Notes under the pieces: model-generated
Database searches by the model: none
What the model was told of the DNA's origin: nothing
The model's input: the letters and a program-made list of their open reading frames with translations, nothing else
Assembly: GCA_963768075.1 (NCBI GenBank)
Contig: CAVYHD010000018.1
Span: forward strand, 434,001-498,000
Direction: 5' to 3'
From: QHXW01 sp963768075
Lineage (GTDB): Bacteria; Acidobacteriota; Terriglobia; Bryobacterales; Bryobacteraceae
Length of the DNA: 64,000 bases
Made by a program: the position numbers and the translations under genes
Shown: positions 15,762 through 27,044 of the stretch, piece by piece
Layout of the letters: every line of letters starts with the position of its first letter
How positions within the stretch are numbered: position 1 is the stretch's first letter

Positions 15762-18700
15762 TGACCACCACCTGCCTCAACCAGCGGCCGCATCAGCCGC
15801 AAAGCCGGCCGCGTGTTGTAGAGTTCGCGATATAGCGCGATGCGCCGCGTCGTCAGGGAAATGCTCCGTCGCCGGATATGGATACGGCACATGGCGTGGA
15901 ACGGCAGCGGATCCACGGATTGCGAAAAGGCCGTGTTGGCGTCGCCGTCTTTGGCCCAGCCGTCGACCAGCAACAGGAAATCGCGCGTCCAAGCCCGGCG
16001 GCAGCGCCGGCAAAGCACCGCGCCGGAAACAGGAGGCGCAACTCGTCTCCCGAACCCATGATCACCAGCCGGTCGTCCGCTGCGCTGACAGCGGCTGAAC
16101 ATCGCCGTAGCGCGTATACAGCCCGGCGTTGGGATTCCACATGGAAACCGGCATCCACGTGCTGCGTAGTCGAATTTTTCGGGCTGCTTGCGCTGCGGGT
16201 CGATGACGGCATGGAGAAGCCGCGGAAATGCAGATCGGCCGAGTTCCGCGTCCATCGGCGTCAGGCGCGCGTCCGGCGGCGCGGCGTTTCTTCGCTCAGG
16301 AAAATCTCGTCCCAGTACACGCAGAGGTTGGTGACGATGCGCACCTCGCGCGAGGCCGACAGGAATTTGCCGGTCAAGTCACGGCGATGGTCTTGGGCTT
16401 GCCGGCCGGAATGCCCATGTCTTCGATCACCGTTTGCCAGTCGCCCGCGCGCATCCTTCACTTGCAGATACGGCAGGACCAGGTCCTTCTTCGCTCCTGC
16501 GACGCGGAAGGAAGGTGCTGCCATCGGCCCAATCGACCCAGCCGTTCAGGATCAGCACGGCGCGTCCATCCGCGCCGCGCTGCCGAAGTCGAGATCGAGA
16601 TGGTGCAGCTCGGCGACGCCGTTATAGTCGCGCCGGAAGCCGTCGGGATAGGTGCTGGTCGCGATGGAGCAGGCCGGCAGCACGTCGTGGCCTCGATGAA
16701 TCGCGCGCGCGCAGCAGGATAGATCCGGCGCGTCTACGCCGATACAGACGGAACTCCGGAAACGGCGGCGATTTGAACTTTTCGTTGGTGAAGATTTCCG
16801 TGTCCGCCGGATGATCCAGCGCGATCAACTGCACCTGATCGAGATAGGAGACTTCGCGCAACTCCTCGGTGATACGGACCTCGTAGCTGCCGTCGCCGTT
16901 CGGACAGCGCCGCACCGGAATCTGCACGTACTCGTCGTGATCTACCGGGAAATAATTGCCGTCGCCGGAGCTCGCGCCCAGCGGCGCGACGCCCAGCACG
17001 TCGGTGATGAACTGGAAGCTCTTCGCCATTCCAGGTGAAGATCATGGGGCAGGAGCCGGACAGCCGCTGCGCCTCCTTGATCGTCGACGCGGTGAGTCGA
17101 CCGGCTGCTTGGTTTCGTTCTGGATCAGGCCGTTGGGCCAGGTGATGCGGACAGTGTCCACGGTCTTATAGCAATCCAGACCGAACAACAGCGGCACACC
17201 GCGATAGATGCTGTTTCTGGTAGCTGGAGCCCGTTTTCACTTCGAATTTCGCGCCTGGCGCGAGCTTCAGATTCTTGCCCGTCAGCATGGCGCGCGCAGC
17301 CAGTGGTTGCGTGGTCGCGGTGTCGATTTTCAGAAGACGCCAGCGTGCCATCGGCGGCGATCGACGCGCAGATCGAAGCGCCCGTCGCCATCGAAATCCG
17401 CCGCCACCGGCGGCCGACAGCCCGCGGGAATCGCCAGCGGGCGATTTCTCGAACTTCCCTGCGCCAAGGTTGCGGAATAGCCGTCTGCCGGCGATCACGT
17501 CGCGGCGCCGCCGATCTTCGAGATCGGCGAAGACCAGCGGACCTTTGGCCTCCAGACCCGCCACGGTTCGCAACTTCCCGATGATTTCGATTCAGCAGCA
17601 CCCTGCCCGGCAGCGCCGCAAGGTCGGGCAGCCATCGTTATTGAAGTCTTCCGCCCGCAGGCCGTCGCGCCCGCCGGCACGCACATCGAGCGGCATTGCC
17701 TCGTATTTCCCGTCAGATCGGTCGCGATAGATCACGCCGGAACGGTCCGCATAGGCAACCGCCAGATCCATACCGTTGGTATCGTGCCGAATCAGGTCGA
17801 AAATAGCGGCATCGACTCGCCTGTCCCTTGACGAACGGGAAATCCGACGTCTCGTCGCTGAACCCGGCCTCGCCGTTGTTGCGCAGCAGCGACGGAATTT
17901 CGCCGAGCAGCAACAGATCCAGATCGCAGTCGTGATCGTAGTCCAGCCAGACGGCCTTTTCGTAAAATGTCCGGCGGGCAAGCTGCGTGTCGATGCTTTT
18001 CGAAACTGCCTTTGCGGTTGTGATAGTAGCTCCGCGCCGGATCGGTTAGTGACGCAAAGGTCCGGCAGGCCGTCGTTATCGAAATCTCCCGCCGCGATCG
18101 GCTCGACGTTCTTCAGATCTGCGAGGCCGGAATCGTCCACAGCTTGATTCCGTTTTATAAAGCCGCACGCCTTGGCCGACCAGGCCAGCAGATCCGCCGC
18201 CCGTCGCCATCGAAATCCAGGACCGCCAGGCCCGCCGTCGCCGGATCGAAGCGCGCCTGCCAGTTTGCGATCGTCGAACTTCAGCGGCGCGGCGCGGCTC
18301 GATGTCCGGACGCGGCTCGATGGTTTCGTAGATTTCGGCATAATAGCTCCACTCCATGTCTTCGGGAACCGCGGCGCCGGCGGTTCGCTTCTTGATCTCC
18401 TGGAAAGTCTGCAATTCGCGCGCGGCATCGGCGGCGCGCCCTGCCTGGCCGGTAGCTGATTGAAAAGCTGAAAATGCGGTCCGGCCAGATTGGGATTGAG
18501 CCGCGACGCAATTTCGAGCTCGCTTCAGATCCACTCCGCCCGCTTGTCCGGCAGCTTATAGAGCACACCCAGGTTGTAGTGCGAAACCGGCTCGTCGGGC
18601 GCCAGCTCGCGCATCTCTTCGAGCTGCTGGATGGCCGCTCGTAATTGCCTTCTTTCTTAAAGGCGATGCCGAGGTTGAACCAGGTGTGCGGAATCCCGGG

Positions 18701-18998
18701 GTCCTGCTTTTGGGCGCGCACCAGCTCCGCGACGCCCTCGTTGGTTTTGCCCGGCGCGCAGCAGCGCCAAGCCATAATTCACGCGTTCGCGAGCCGAATC
18801 CGGCGCCAGGTCCAGAGCTTTCTTGAACTCCTCGACGGCTTCTATCTGAGTGGTGGGATTCTCGTAGAACGCTTTCCCCAGGTTGCGGTAATGCCATAGC
18901 CGGTCCTGTTGCACGCGCGAGGCGCTGGCGCCATGCAACAGAAAAAGAGCAGCAGCCGGCAGCACAAGGCCGCATGTCCACCAAAAGACCCGCTTCAT
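15758..18998 (-). pseudogene. TPR-FG-GAP-ASPIC/UnbV exported protein, multiply frameshifted
   Basis: The first gene of the trio begins with a signal peptide (MKRVFWWTCGLVLPAAALFL) at 18998. TPRs follow (HYRNLGKAFYENPTTQIEAV, EFKKALDLAPDSARERVNYG, HTWFNLGIAFKKEGNYE). Next are FG-GAP blades (AAGDFDNDGLPDLCVTN) and an ASPIC/UnbV start (GKNLKLAPGAKFEVKTGSSY). A long C-terminal domain is recognisable in pieces: FQFITDVLGVAPLGASSGDG, EVSYLDQVQLIALDHPADTE, ASREVRIVTNLCVYWDEIF. The intact product would be about 1,080 residues. Frames switch roughly every 50-150 bases and no single frame carries more than a fraction of it. The stop at 15758 overlaps the cytochrome start. Confidence 0.78.
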
Positions 18999-19113
18999 GA
19001 AGTGATCGTACCGTTCATTATGCAACTGGTTGGAAATTCGGCAAATAGTAGGTTTATAGTATGCGCTGGCGCACTCTGGAGCGCGCCGGGTGCCCGTCGA
19101 TCGATGGGTAGAG

Positions 19114-19133
19114 AATGGTATGATAATGGTATG
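19114..19133 (+). promoter_or_regulatory. tandem 9-bp repeat at the vapB start, likely operator
   Basis: AATGGTATG occurs at 19114-19122 and again at 19125-19133, an 11-bp period (one helical turn). The second copy contains the ATG start at 19131. AbrB-type antitoxins usually repress their own operon by binding such repeats. A weak TATAGT (19055-19060) with TTGGAA 19 bp upstream could be the promoter. The rest of 18999-19113 shows nothing else. Confidence 0.4.
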
Positions 19134-19403
19134 CACACTACCATTGATGGTGCCGGGCGCGTGGTAATTCCAAAGAACGTCCGGGAATCGGCCGGCCTGA
19201 AACCGGGTGTTGCGGTCCGGATTCAATACCGGGATGGAAAAGTGGAGATCGAGCCAATCGCTCGAGGAGTGAAATGGATTCGAAAAGGGTCTTTCCTGGT
19301 GGCGCGCGCGCCGCGGGGCACCGCGCCGATCACCAACGAGCAGGTGCGCAAGATCATCGAAGAAACCCGTGAGGAGCGCATGCGGCAGATATGGGAGAGC
19401 TAA
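19131..19403 (+). CDS. vapB: AbrB/SpoVT-family antitoxin (VapB-like)
   Basis: This 90-residue protein has an N-terminal swapped-hairpin AbrB DNA-binding domain: MHTTIDGAGRVVIPKNVRES, AGLKPGVAVRIQYRDGKVEI. The C-terminal half is charged and helical (NEQVRKIIEETREERMRQIW), as expected for the toxin-neutralising tail. The ATG at 19131 is chosen because the domain begins there; upstream in-frame codons encode unrelated sequence antisense to the FG-GAP gene. It overlaps the PIN-domain gene by 13 bp. Confidence 0.85.
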   Translation: MHTTIDGAGRVVIPKNVRESAGLKPGVAVRIQYRDGKVEIEPIARGVKWIRKGSFLVARAPRGTAPITNEQVRKIIEETREERMRQIWES

Positions 19404-19837
19404 AGGTCGGGGTCGACACCAGTTGCCTGGTGCCGCTGATGTCGTCCTGGCACCCCCATCATGAGGCGACCATCCAGGCATTGGAGGAGCTGAAGCGCCG
19501 AAAGGCCCGCCTCATCACGACGTCTCAGGCAGTGATCGAATGCTTCTCCGTACTCACCCGACTTCCGGATCGCATCCGCATTTCGCCGCGGGAGGCGTAC
19601 GAGCGCATGCGAGAAAATCTTTCGGAAAATTTTCGGGTTGTGGGACTGGATCCAAATGCCTGTTGGATAGCGCTCGATGCGATTTCCGCGCGTGAACTGG
19701 GCGGAGGATTGATTTACGACGCGATCATCGCGCATTGCTGCGCCCAGGCGGGCGCCACCATCCTGCTGACTTGGAACGTACAGGATTACGCCCGTGTTGC
19801 GCCGCCCGGCCTCAGCGTCCAGAACCCGCTATCCTAA
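19391..19837 (+). CDS. vapC: PIN-domain ribonuclease toxin (VapC-like)
   Basis: This 148-residue PIN-domain protein is a presumed endoribonuclease toxin. Acidic metal-binding residues are in place: VGVDTSCLVPL (first Asp), the central Glu in TTSQAVIECFSVLTRLP, and GGGLIYDAIIAHCCAQAGAT (Asp), followed by LLTWNVQDY where the last Asp is expected. With the overlapping AbrB-type gene it forms a type II toxin-antitoxin pair. It is slightly longer than classic VapC (about 130). Confidence 0.87.
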   Translation: MGELKVGVDTSCLVPLMSSWHPHHEATIQALEELKRRKARLITTSQAVIECFSVLTRLPDRIRISPREAYERMRENLSENFRVVGLDPNACWIALDAISARELGGGLIYDAIIAHCCAQAGATILLTWNVQDYARVAPPGLSVQNPLS

Positions 19838-19843
19838 CTGCTG

Positions 19844-20725
19844 ATGCTCAGGCGCAGAGATGTGATCGTGGCGGCGGCTTTGCCAGCCGCCAGAGCTGCC
19901 AGCATCATGCGCCTTTGCCTGCATCAGACCACATCAGCCGGATCGACCTTCCGGGCATCGCTCGAAGGCTACGCGCGCGCCGGCATCCGCTACGTCGAAT
20001 TGATTCCACCGTTAGTCGAGAAGTTTCTTCAGCAGGATACATTTGCCGCGGCAAAGCGTCTTTTGACAGACCTCCATCTGCAGGCTGTTTCTATGGGCGG
20101 AGCGCGTGGTCTCGCCGAGCCGAATGCGGGCCGCGGGGAGGCGCTGGAACAGCTCAAGCGTATCGCCTCGCTGGCCGCGGAGCTGGGCATCGATCGTGTT
20201 GTTTGCCCCTGCGGCACAAGTGAAAAATTTACAACTGAGGACTACGCGCGCGGCGTCGAGAACTTAAGGGAGGTGGGTGAAATCGTCCGGCCCCATGGGG
20301 TTACCGCCATGCTCGAGTTTATGCGTGGCTCAACGTTCATCGGCACGCTGCCCACATCACTGAATATGGTCCGTAAAGCCGCGCACCCGAGCGTCCGCCC
20401 GATGCTCGATTGCTATCACTTCTGGGCGGGCCTGAGCAAGTTCGAAGATCTGGATCTTCTGCGCGAAGGCGAACTTCATCACGTCCACTTTCAGGACGTG
20501 CCCGACATCCCACGAGAGCAGCTCGATAACACGACACGCGAAATTCCGGGCGAAGGTGTGTCTCCCCTGGTGCGCATCCTCCGCAAGCTCGCGGACAAAG
20601 AGTATCAGGGCGCGCTGTCGGTTGAGCTGTTCTATCCGCAGCTGCAAAATGGCGATCCATACGAAGTAGCGCGACGGATCCGCGGCAAAGCGCAGCCAAT
20701 CCTCGAGCAGGCGGGGGTGTTGTGA
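19844..20725 (+). CDS. sugar phosphate isomerase/epimerase-like TIM barrel
   Basis: This 293-residue protein has the xylose-isomerase-like (AP-endonuclease 2) TIM-barrel fold. Metal and acid residues are visible in order: MLEFMRGSTF (Glu), RPMLDCYHFWAG (Asp), LHHVHFQDVPDIPREQLDN (His) and GALSVELFYPQ (Glu). The N-terminus MLRRRDVIVAAALPAARAAS resembles a short Tat signal with a twin arginine, so export is possible. It starts 6 bp after vapC and its stop overlaps the GTG of the ABC ATPase gene. The substrate is unknown. Confidence 0.82.
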   Translation: MLRRRDVIVAAALPAARAASIMRLCLHQTTSAGSTFRASLEGYARAGIRYVELIPPLVEKFLQQDTFAAAKRLLTDLHLQAVSMGGARGLAEPNAGRGEALEQLKRIASLAAELGIDRVVCPCGTSEKFTTEDYARGVENLREVGEIVRPHGVTAMLEFMRGSTFIGTLPTSLNMVRKAAHPSVRPMLDCYHFWAGLSKFEDLDLLREGELHHVHFQDVPDIPREQLDNTTREIPGEGVSPLVRILRKLADKEYQGALSVELFYPQLQNGDPYEVARRIRGKAQPILEQAGVL

Positions 20726-21459
20726 GTATCAACAACGACGCGCCTCTGTTCAGGGTGGAGAACCTGACCAAAACTTACCGTTCGGGGGCCAATGATCTCG
20801 TTATCCTGGACAGCCTGAATTTTGAAGTCGCGCCGGGAGAGCGTCTGGCGCTAGTCGGCGAATCGGGCGCGGGAAAGTCCACACTGTTGCATCTATTGGG
20901 AGGTCTGGACAGTCCGACGACCGGTACGATATACTACAAAAAGAAGGATATATCAGGGCTCGGAGAATCCGGGCTGGCGGATTTCCGGAACCAGGAAATT
21001 GGGTTTGTTTGGCAAATACACTATCTCTTGCCTGAATTTACGGCGCTTGAGAACGTGATAATGCCGCTACTGATCCGAGGGCAGTCACAAGCCGAGGCGA
21101 TTTCTTTAGCGGCGGCGAGGCTGGAGGAGGTAGGACTTGGAGCACGCGCTGGGCATCGTGCAGGGGAGTTGTCCGGGGGCGAGCAGCAAAGAGTCGTACT
21201 GGCACGCGCGCTGGTGGGAAACCCTTCGGTACTGCTGGCCGACGAGCCGACTGGGAACCTGGATTTCAGGACTGGAGAGATGATCTTCGATCTCCTGAGC
21301 TCCTTGCACCGGACCCATCAGCTCACATCCATTCTAGTCACTCATAATCTGTCGTTCGCGCGGAGATGCGATCGCGTCTTGCGGCTGGAAGGCGGAATAC
21401 TGGCGGGCGGCTTGCCGGAAGACATGCATCCAGATGGAGACAGGGAGTATCTTGAGTAG
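20722..21459 (+). CDS. ABC transporter ATP-binding protein, LolD-like, no adjacent permease
   Basis: This 245-residue ABC ATPase belongs to the LolD/MacB-type group. Walker A is GESGAGKST (about 46-54), the Q-loop lies in GFVWQIHYLLPEFTALENV, the signature is ELSGGEQQRVVLARAL, Walker B is VLLADEPTGNLD and the switch His is in LVTHN. LolD releases lipoproteins from the inner membrane with LolC/LolE; MacB-type exporters are related. No permease gene is adjacent, so its partner must be elsewhere. The start is the GTG overlapping the previous TGA. Confidence 0.87.
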   Translation: MSINNDAPLFRVENLTKTYRSGANDLVILDSLNFEVAPGERLALVGESGAGKSTLLHLLGGLDSPTTGTIYYKKKDISGLGESGLADFRNQEIGFVWQIHYLLPEFTALENVIMPLLIRGQSQAEAISLAAARLEEVGLGARAGHRAGELSGGEQQRVVLARALVGNPSVLLADEPTGNLDFRTGEMIFDLLSSLHRTHQLTSILVTHNLSFARRCDRVLRLEGGILAGGLPEDMHPDGDREYLE

Positions 21460-21497
21460 TAGGGTGTTTTTCATAAACGGCGGGGGCGCTGCCTAGT

Positions 21498-23972
<2,475 letters not shown>

Positions 23973-23979
23973 TTTTACC

Positions 23980-24016
23980 GGCGAACTTAAGTTCGCCGCG
24001 GCACGCTGAAGCGTGC
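23980..24016. repeat. bipartite palindromic repeat downstream of clpC
   Basis: A perfect 18-bp palindrome, GGCGAACTTAAGTTCGCC (23980-23997), is followed three bases later by GCACGC-TGAA-GCGTGC (24001-24016), a 6-bp stem with a tetraloop. There is no T-run. It lies between the converging clpC and amidase genes and could act as a bidirectional terminator or mRNA-end stabiliser, or be one copy of a dispersed REP-like element. Confidence 0.6.
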
Positions 24017-24022
24017 GCCACT

Positions 24023-24904
24023 TCAGTCGATTAGCCGGCTCGTGATTCCCGAGTAGGCATCGATCCGGCGATCGCGCAGGAACGGCCAGTTGCGGCGAAC
24101 TTCTTCCATTTGGCGGCGATCGCACTCGATGACGAGAGTCTCTTCGTGGTCATGCGAGGCTTCCCCGAGCATTCGACCAAACGGGTCGGCGACAAACGAC
24201 GCCCCCCAAAACTCCAGGCCGTGATCGGGGGGGCCTTCGAAGCCCACGCGGTTGACTACCGCGACGTAGATGCCGTTGGCTATCGCGTGAGAACGCTGAA
24301 TGGTGCGCCAGGCATCGTGCTGCGCCGCGCCGAGTTGCGCTTTCTCGGAAGGATGCCAGCCGATGGCGGTGGGGTAAAACAGAACCTCGGCGCCGGCTAG
24401 CGCGGCTAAGCGAGCGGCTTCCGGATACCATTGATCCCAGCAGACCAGCACTGCCACGCGGCCGTAGCGCGTCTCGAAATTGGGGAAGCCCAAGTCACCC
24501 GGCGTGAAGTAGAACTTCTCGAAATAGAGGGGATCATCGGGGATGTGCATCTTGCGGTAGAGGCCAAGCAGTGCGCCGGTGGCGTCGATTACCACGGCCG
24601 TATTGTGATAGACACCGGGCGCGCGCCGCTCGAATAGAGATCCGATGATCACCACATTCAGTTCGCGCGCGAGGCGCGAGAGCGCTTCCGACGAAGGTCC
24701 GGGAATCGATTCGGCAAGGTCAAACAGGCGCGCATCTTCTTCGCGGCAGAAGTATTGAGAGCGAAAAAGCTCCTGCAGGCAGATAATTTGCGCGCCGCGC
24801 CCCGCGGCTTCGCGAATGCGCCACTCCGCCTTTGCCAGGTTCTCGGCAGGGTCGCGAGAACAGGCCATCTGGATCAATCCCACACGAAATTTCGGGTCGG
24901 TCAC
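24023..24904 (-). CDS. aguB: N-carbamoylputrescine amidase (nitrilase superfamily)
   Basis: With the GTG start at 24904 the protein has 293 residues, the normal AguB length. It hydrolyses N-carbamoylputrescine to putrescine, CO2 and ammonia in the cytoplasm (agmatine route). The nitrilase triad is present: Glu45 in LQELFRSQYFC, Lys118 in YRKMHIPDDPLYFEKFYFTP, Cys155 in LVCWDQWYPEAARLAAL. PTAIGWHPSEK and QRSHAIANGIYVAVVNRVG also match the family. Farther upstream in-frame codons add non-homologous sequence. The partner agmatine deiminase (aguA) is not in the window. Confidence 0.92.
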   Translation of the reverse strand: MTDPKFRVGLIQMACSRDPAENLAKAEWRIREAAGRGAQIICLQELFRSQYFCREEDARLFDLAESIPGPSSEALSRLARELNVVIIGSLFERRAPGVYHNTAVVIDATGALLGLYRKMHIPDDPLYFEKFYFTPGDLGFPNFETRYGRVAVLVCWDQWYPEAARLAALAGAEVLFYPTAIGWHPSEKAQLGAAQHDAWRTIQRSHAIANGIYVAVVNRVGFEGPPDHGLEFWGASFVADPFGRMLGEASHDHEETLVIECDRRQMEEVRRNWPFLRDRRIDAYSGITSRLID

Positions 24905-24930
24905 AATTGCTATTGTAAGAGGCGGCAACC

Positions 24931-25620
24931 GTGAATCGCAGAAAATCTTCCGCTCTGGTTTTATTCGACATCGACGGCACACTCTTGCGGCGCGCGGGCC
25001 CGCATCACCGGGAGGCGCTGGTGGCAGCCGTGCGCGCCGAGACTGGGCTGGACACAACTACGGACCACATTCCGGTCCACGGCATGCTCGATCCCGACAT
25101 TCTGACGCGGATGATGCGCGACGCCGGTGCTACTGGCACGTTCGTTCGCCGGTACCTGCCCGCGATCATCCGGCGCGCGCAATCGATCTACGTACGGCGC
25201 TGCCCGGATCTGCGGAAGAAGACCTGCCCGGGCGTGCGGCGCGTGCTATATGGTCTCAAGAGGCGCGGCGTGCCGGTTGGGCTGGTGACGGGAAACCTGA
25301 CGCGGATCGGCTGGAAGAAAATGGAGCGGGCGGGCCTGCGTCACTATTTCAGGTTCGGCGCTTTCGCTGAGACGGCACCCGATCGAGCGGCGCTGGCGCG
25401 GCGGGCGATCGAGCACGCGCGACGGAAGGGCTGGATTAACGGCGAGGCGCGCATTTCGCTTATTGGCGACGCTCCCAGCGACATTCTGGCGGCGCGGGCG
25501 AACGGAATTCGCGCGATCGCGGTCCACACGGGTATCTCGACGCGCGAAGAGCTGGCCGCTCTAGAACCGGACCTCCTGCTGGAAGACCTGCTGGGGCTAA
25601 GAGTCGGGACGCTGCTCTGA
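24931..25620 (+). CDS. HAD-family hydrolase, phosphoglycolate phosphatase-like
   Basis: This 229-residue HAD-superfamily protein has motif I LVLFDIDGTLLRRAG (nucleophile Asp13, acid Asp15), motif II VGLVTGNLTR, and motif IV ISLIGDAPSDILAARANG. A helical cap lies between motifs I and II, the Gph/PGMB arrangement. It probably dephosphorylates a small phosphoester; the substrate cannot be told. The start is GTG at 24931, diverging from the amidase gene with 26 bp between starts. It converges with the sirtuin gene with no bases between the two stops. Confidence 0.83.
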   Translation: MNRRKSSALVLFDIDGTLLRRAGPHHREALVAAVRAETGLDTTTDHIPVHGMLDPDILTRMMRDAGATGTFVRRYLPAIIRRAQSIYVRRCPDLRKKTCPGVRRVLYGLKRRGVPVGLVTGNLTRIGWKKMERAGLRHYFRFGAFAETAPDRAALARRAIEHARRKGWINGEARISLIGDAPSDILAARANGIRAIAVHTGISTREELAALEPDLLLEDLLGLRVGTLL

Positions 25621-26376
25621 TCAGGCAATCAGGCGCGGGAGAATTTCGCTTGCGGGACCGCGAAGGGAGCAATCTACTTCGCTCGAAATCGGCGTCTCGT
25701 CGATATTTACTTCAATCACCTTGGCCTTGGCCATGCGCGACACCGTAACCAGGCTGGCGGCGGGATAGACGACCGCGGATGTCCCCACGACGAGCAGCAC
25801 TTCGGCCTCGCTCGCGGCGTGCTCGGACTCGAGCCACATGCCGTCAGGAAGCGGCTCCCCGAACCAAACCACGCCCGGGCGCGCTAAGCCTCCGCAGCGG
25901 CAATGCGGCGGAAGTTTGGGAAGCGGCGCACGACGATCGGGCCAATCCGCGCGACAGGCCAGACAGCGCATGCGCCAGATGTCGCCGTGCAGTTTGAGGA
26001 TGCGGCCGCTACCTGCAAGGTCGTGAAGCCCATCGACATTCTGCGTAATCAGAGTGAAGAACCGTTTCTGGCACTCGAGGTCCAGCAGTGCGCGATGGCC
26101 GGAGTTCGGCGCGGCCTTGGCGATGGCCTGGCGGCGCCAATCGTACCACTCCCAAACCAGACGAGGGTCGCGCAGAAATGCCTCCTGGGTGGCCAGATCC
26201 TCCGGCTTATGTTCCTTCCAAAGGCCTTGGCCGCCGCGGAAAGTCGGCACACCGCTTTCCGCTGAAATGCCGGCTCCGGTCAACACGGCGACCCGGGAAG
26301 CGTTCCGGATCCAATCGCGGGCTTTCTCCACCAGCCCATTATCTTCGAGGCGAATGCAGAGGTGCACAGAGGCCAA
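25621..26376 (-). CDS. cobB: NAD-dependent protein deacylase (sirtuin, CobB-type)
   Basis: This class III sirtuin (251 residues) removes acyl groups from lysines using NAD. Motifs: VAVLTGAGISAESGVPTFRG (NAD loop), TLITQNVDGLHDLAGSGRIL, catalytic His130 in LKLHGDIWRMRC, zinc Cys138/141/159/161, and LLVVGTSAVVYPA. Tyr78 and Arg81 (EWYDWRRQ) form the YxxR signature of sirtuins that remove succinyl or malonyl groups, so desuccinylase activity is predicted. The TTG at 26376 is only one possible start; GTG codons at residues 4 and 16 are alternatives. Confidence 0.92.
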   Translation of the reverse strand: MASVHLCIRLEDNGLVEKARDWIRNASRVAVLTGAGISAESGVPTFRGGQGLWKEHKPEDLATQEAFLRDPRLVWEWYDWRRQAIAKAAPNSGHRALLDLECQKRFFTLITQNVDGLHDLAGSGRILKLHGDIWRMRCLACRADWPDRRAPLPKLPPHCRCGGLARPGVVWFGEPLPDGMWLESEHAASEAEVLLVVGTSAVVYPAASLVTVSRMAKAKVIEVNIDETPISSEVDCSLRGPASEILPRLIA

Positions 26377-26459
26377 ATCCGCGCGTCGGGTGAAATATCT
26401 AGTGTATTTCCCCGGATAACTTTGCGATGCTAACTAAGGTATATTGAGGACGCAACGGA

Positions 26460-27026
26460 ATGTTGACACCTGTGCACCCCATTTTACAGGGAGTGCTTGT
26501 GCTGATTGTCGTGACCGCAGCAATTTACGATCTCCGCTACCGGCGGATACCTAACTGGCTCGTGCTGGTGGGGCTAGTACTAGGTATCGGGCTGAACACG
26601 GCGATGTTTGCCATGGCGGGGCTGGAGGCGGCGGGGTTGACGCGCGCCCTTCTGGGAATGGGGCTCGCGCTGCTGATTTATTTTCCGTTATATCTACTGC
26701 GCGCCATGGGCGCGGGCGATGCCAAGTTAATGGCGGCCGTCGGGGCGATCGTTGGCTGGGGAAACTGGCTCGCGATATTCGTGCTGACGGCGGTGATTGG
26801 CGGAGTGATGGGCTTGGTGGTCCTTCTTTTTGCCGGACGCGTTCGCAAGACCTTCTGGAACCTTGGGTGGATCATCAACGAAATCATCCATTTTCGGGCG
26901 CCGTATCACAGCAGCGAGGAACTGGACGTCAGAAGCGCGAAGGCTATGCGCATGCCCCACGGCGTGGCGATCGCCTTGGGTTCCATCGCATTCCTGGTTG
27001 CAAGAGTGATTTGGAGTGGCAAATAA
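26460..27026 (+). CDS. cpaA: A24 prepilin peptidase (CpaA/TadV type)
   Basis: This 188-residue inner-membrane aspartic protease has about five membrane segments. It lacks the N-terminal methylase domain of PilD, which is the CpaA/TadV layout. The two catalytic aspartates are in AAIYDLRYRRIPNWLVLVG and MGAGDAKLMAAVGAIVGW (the GxGDxK motif). It should process the Flp pilins encoded at 51.2-51.8 kb, though it lies 17 kb from the tadC end of the pilus operon. The 83 bp upstream is probably its promoter region. The next gene, a DUF5658-like protein, follows after 18 bp. Confidence 0.9.
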   Translation: MLTPVHPILQGVLVLIVVTAAIYDLRYRRIPNWLVLVGLVLGIGLNTAMFAMAGLEAAGLTRALLGMGLALLIYFPLYLLRAMGAGDAKLMAAVGAIVGWGNWLAIFVLTAVIGGVMGLVVLLFAGRVRKTFWNLGWIINEIIHFRAPYHSSEELDVRSAKAMRMPHGVAIALGSIAFLVARVIWSGK

Positions 27027-27044
27027 TTCGGGAGTCCTGATTCC

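Noticed and set aside
13300..18960. Many plus-strand ORFs of 60-250 codons in the 12-19 kb block, for example 15878-16627
   Set aside because: They are antisense to fragments with conserved TPR, heme, FG-GAP and ASPIC motifs; their composition is that of GC-rich shadows.
11311..18998. True degenerate pseudogene cluster
   Set aside because: Substitutions in the conserved motifs are rare while indels are frequent, the opposite of ageing pseudogenes. The pseudogene type is used only because the frames as given are broken.
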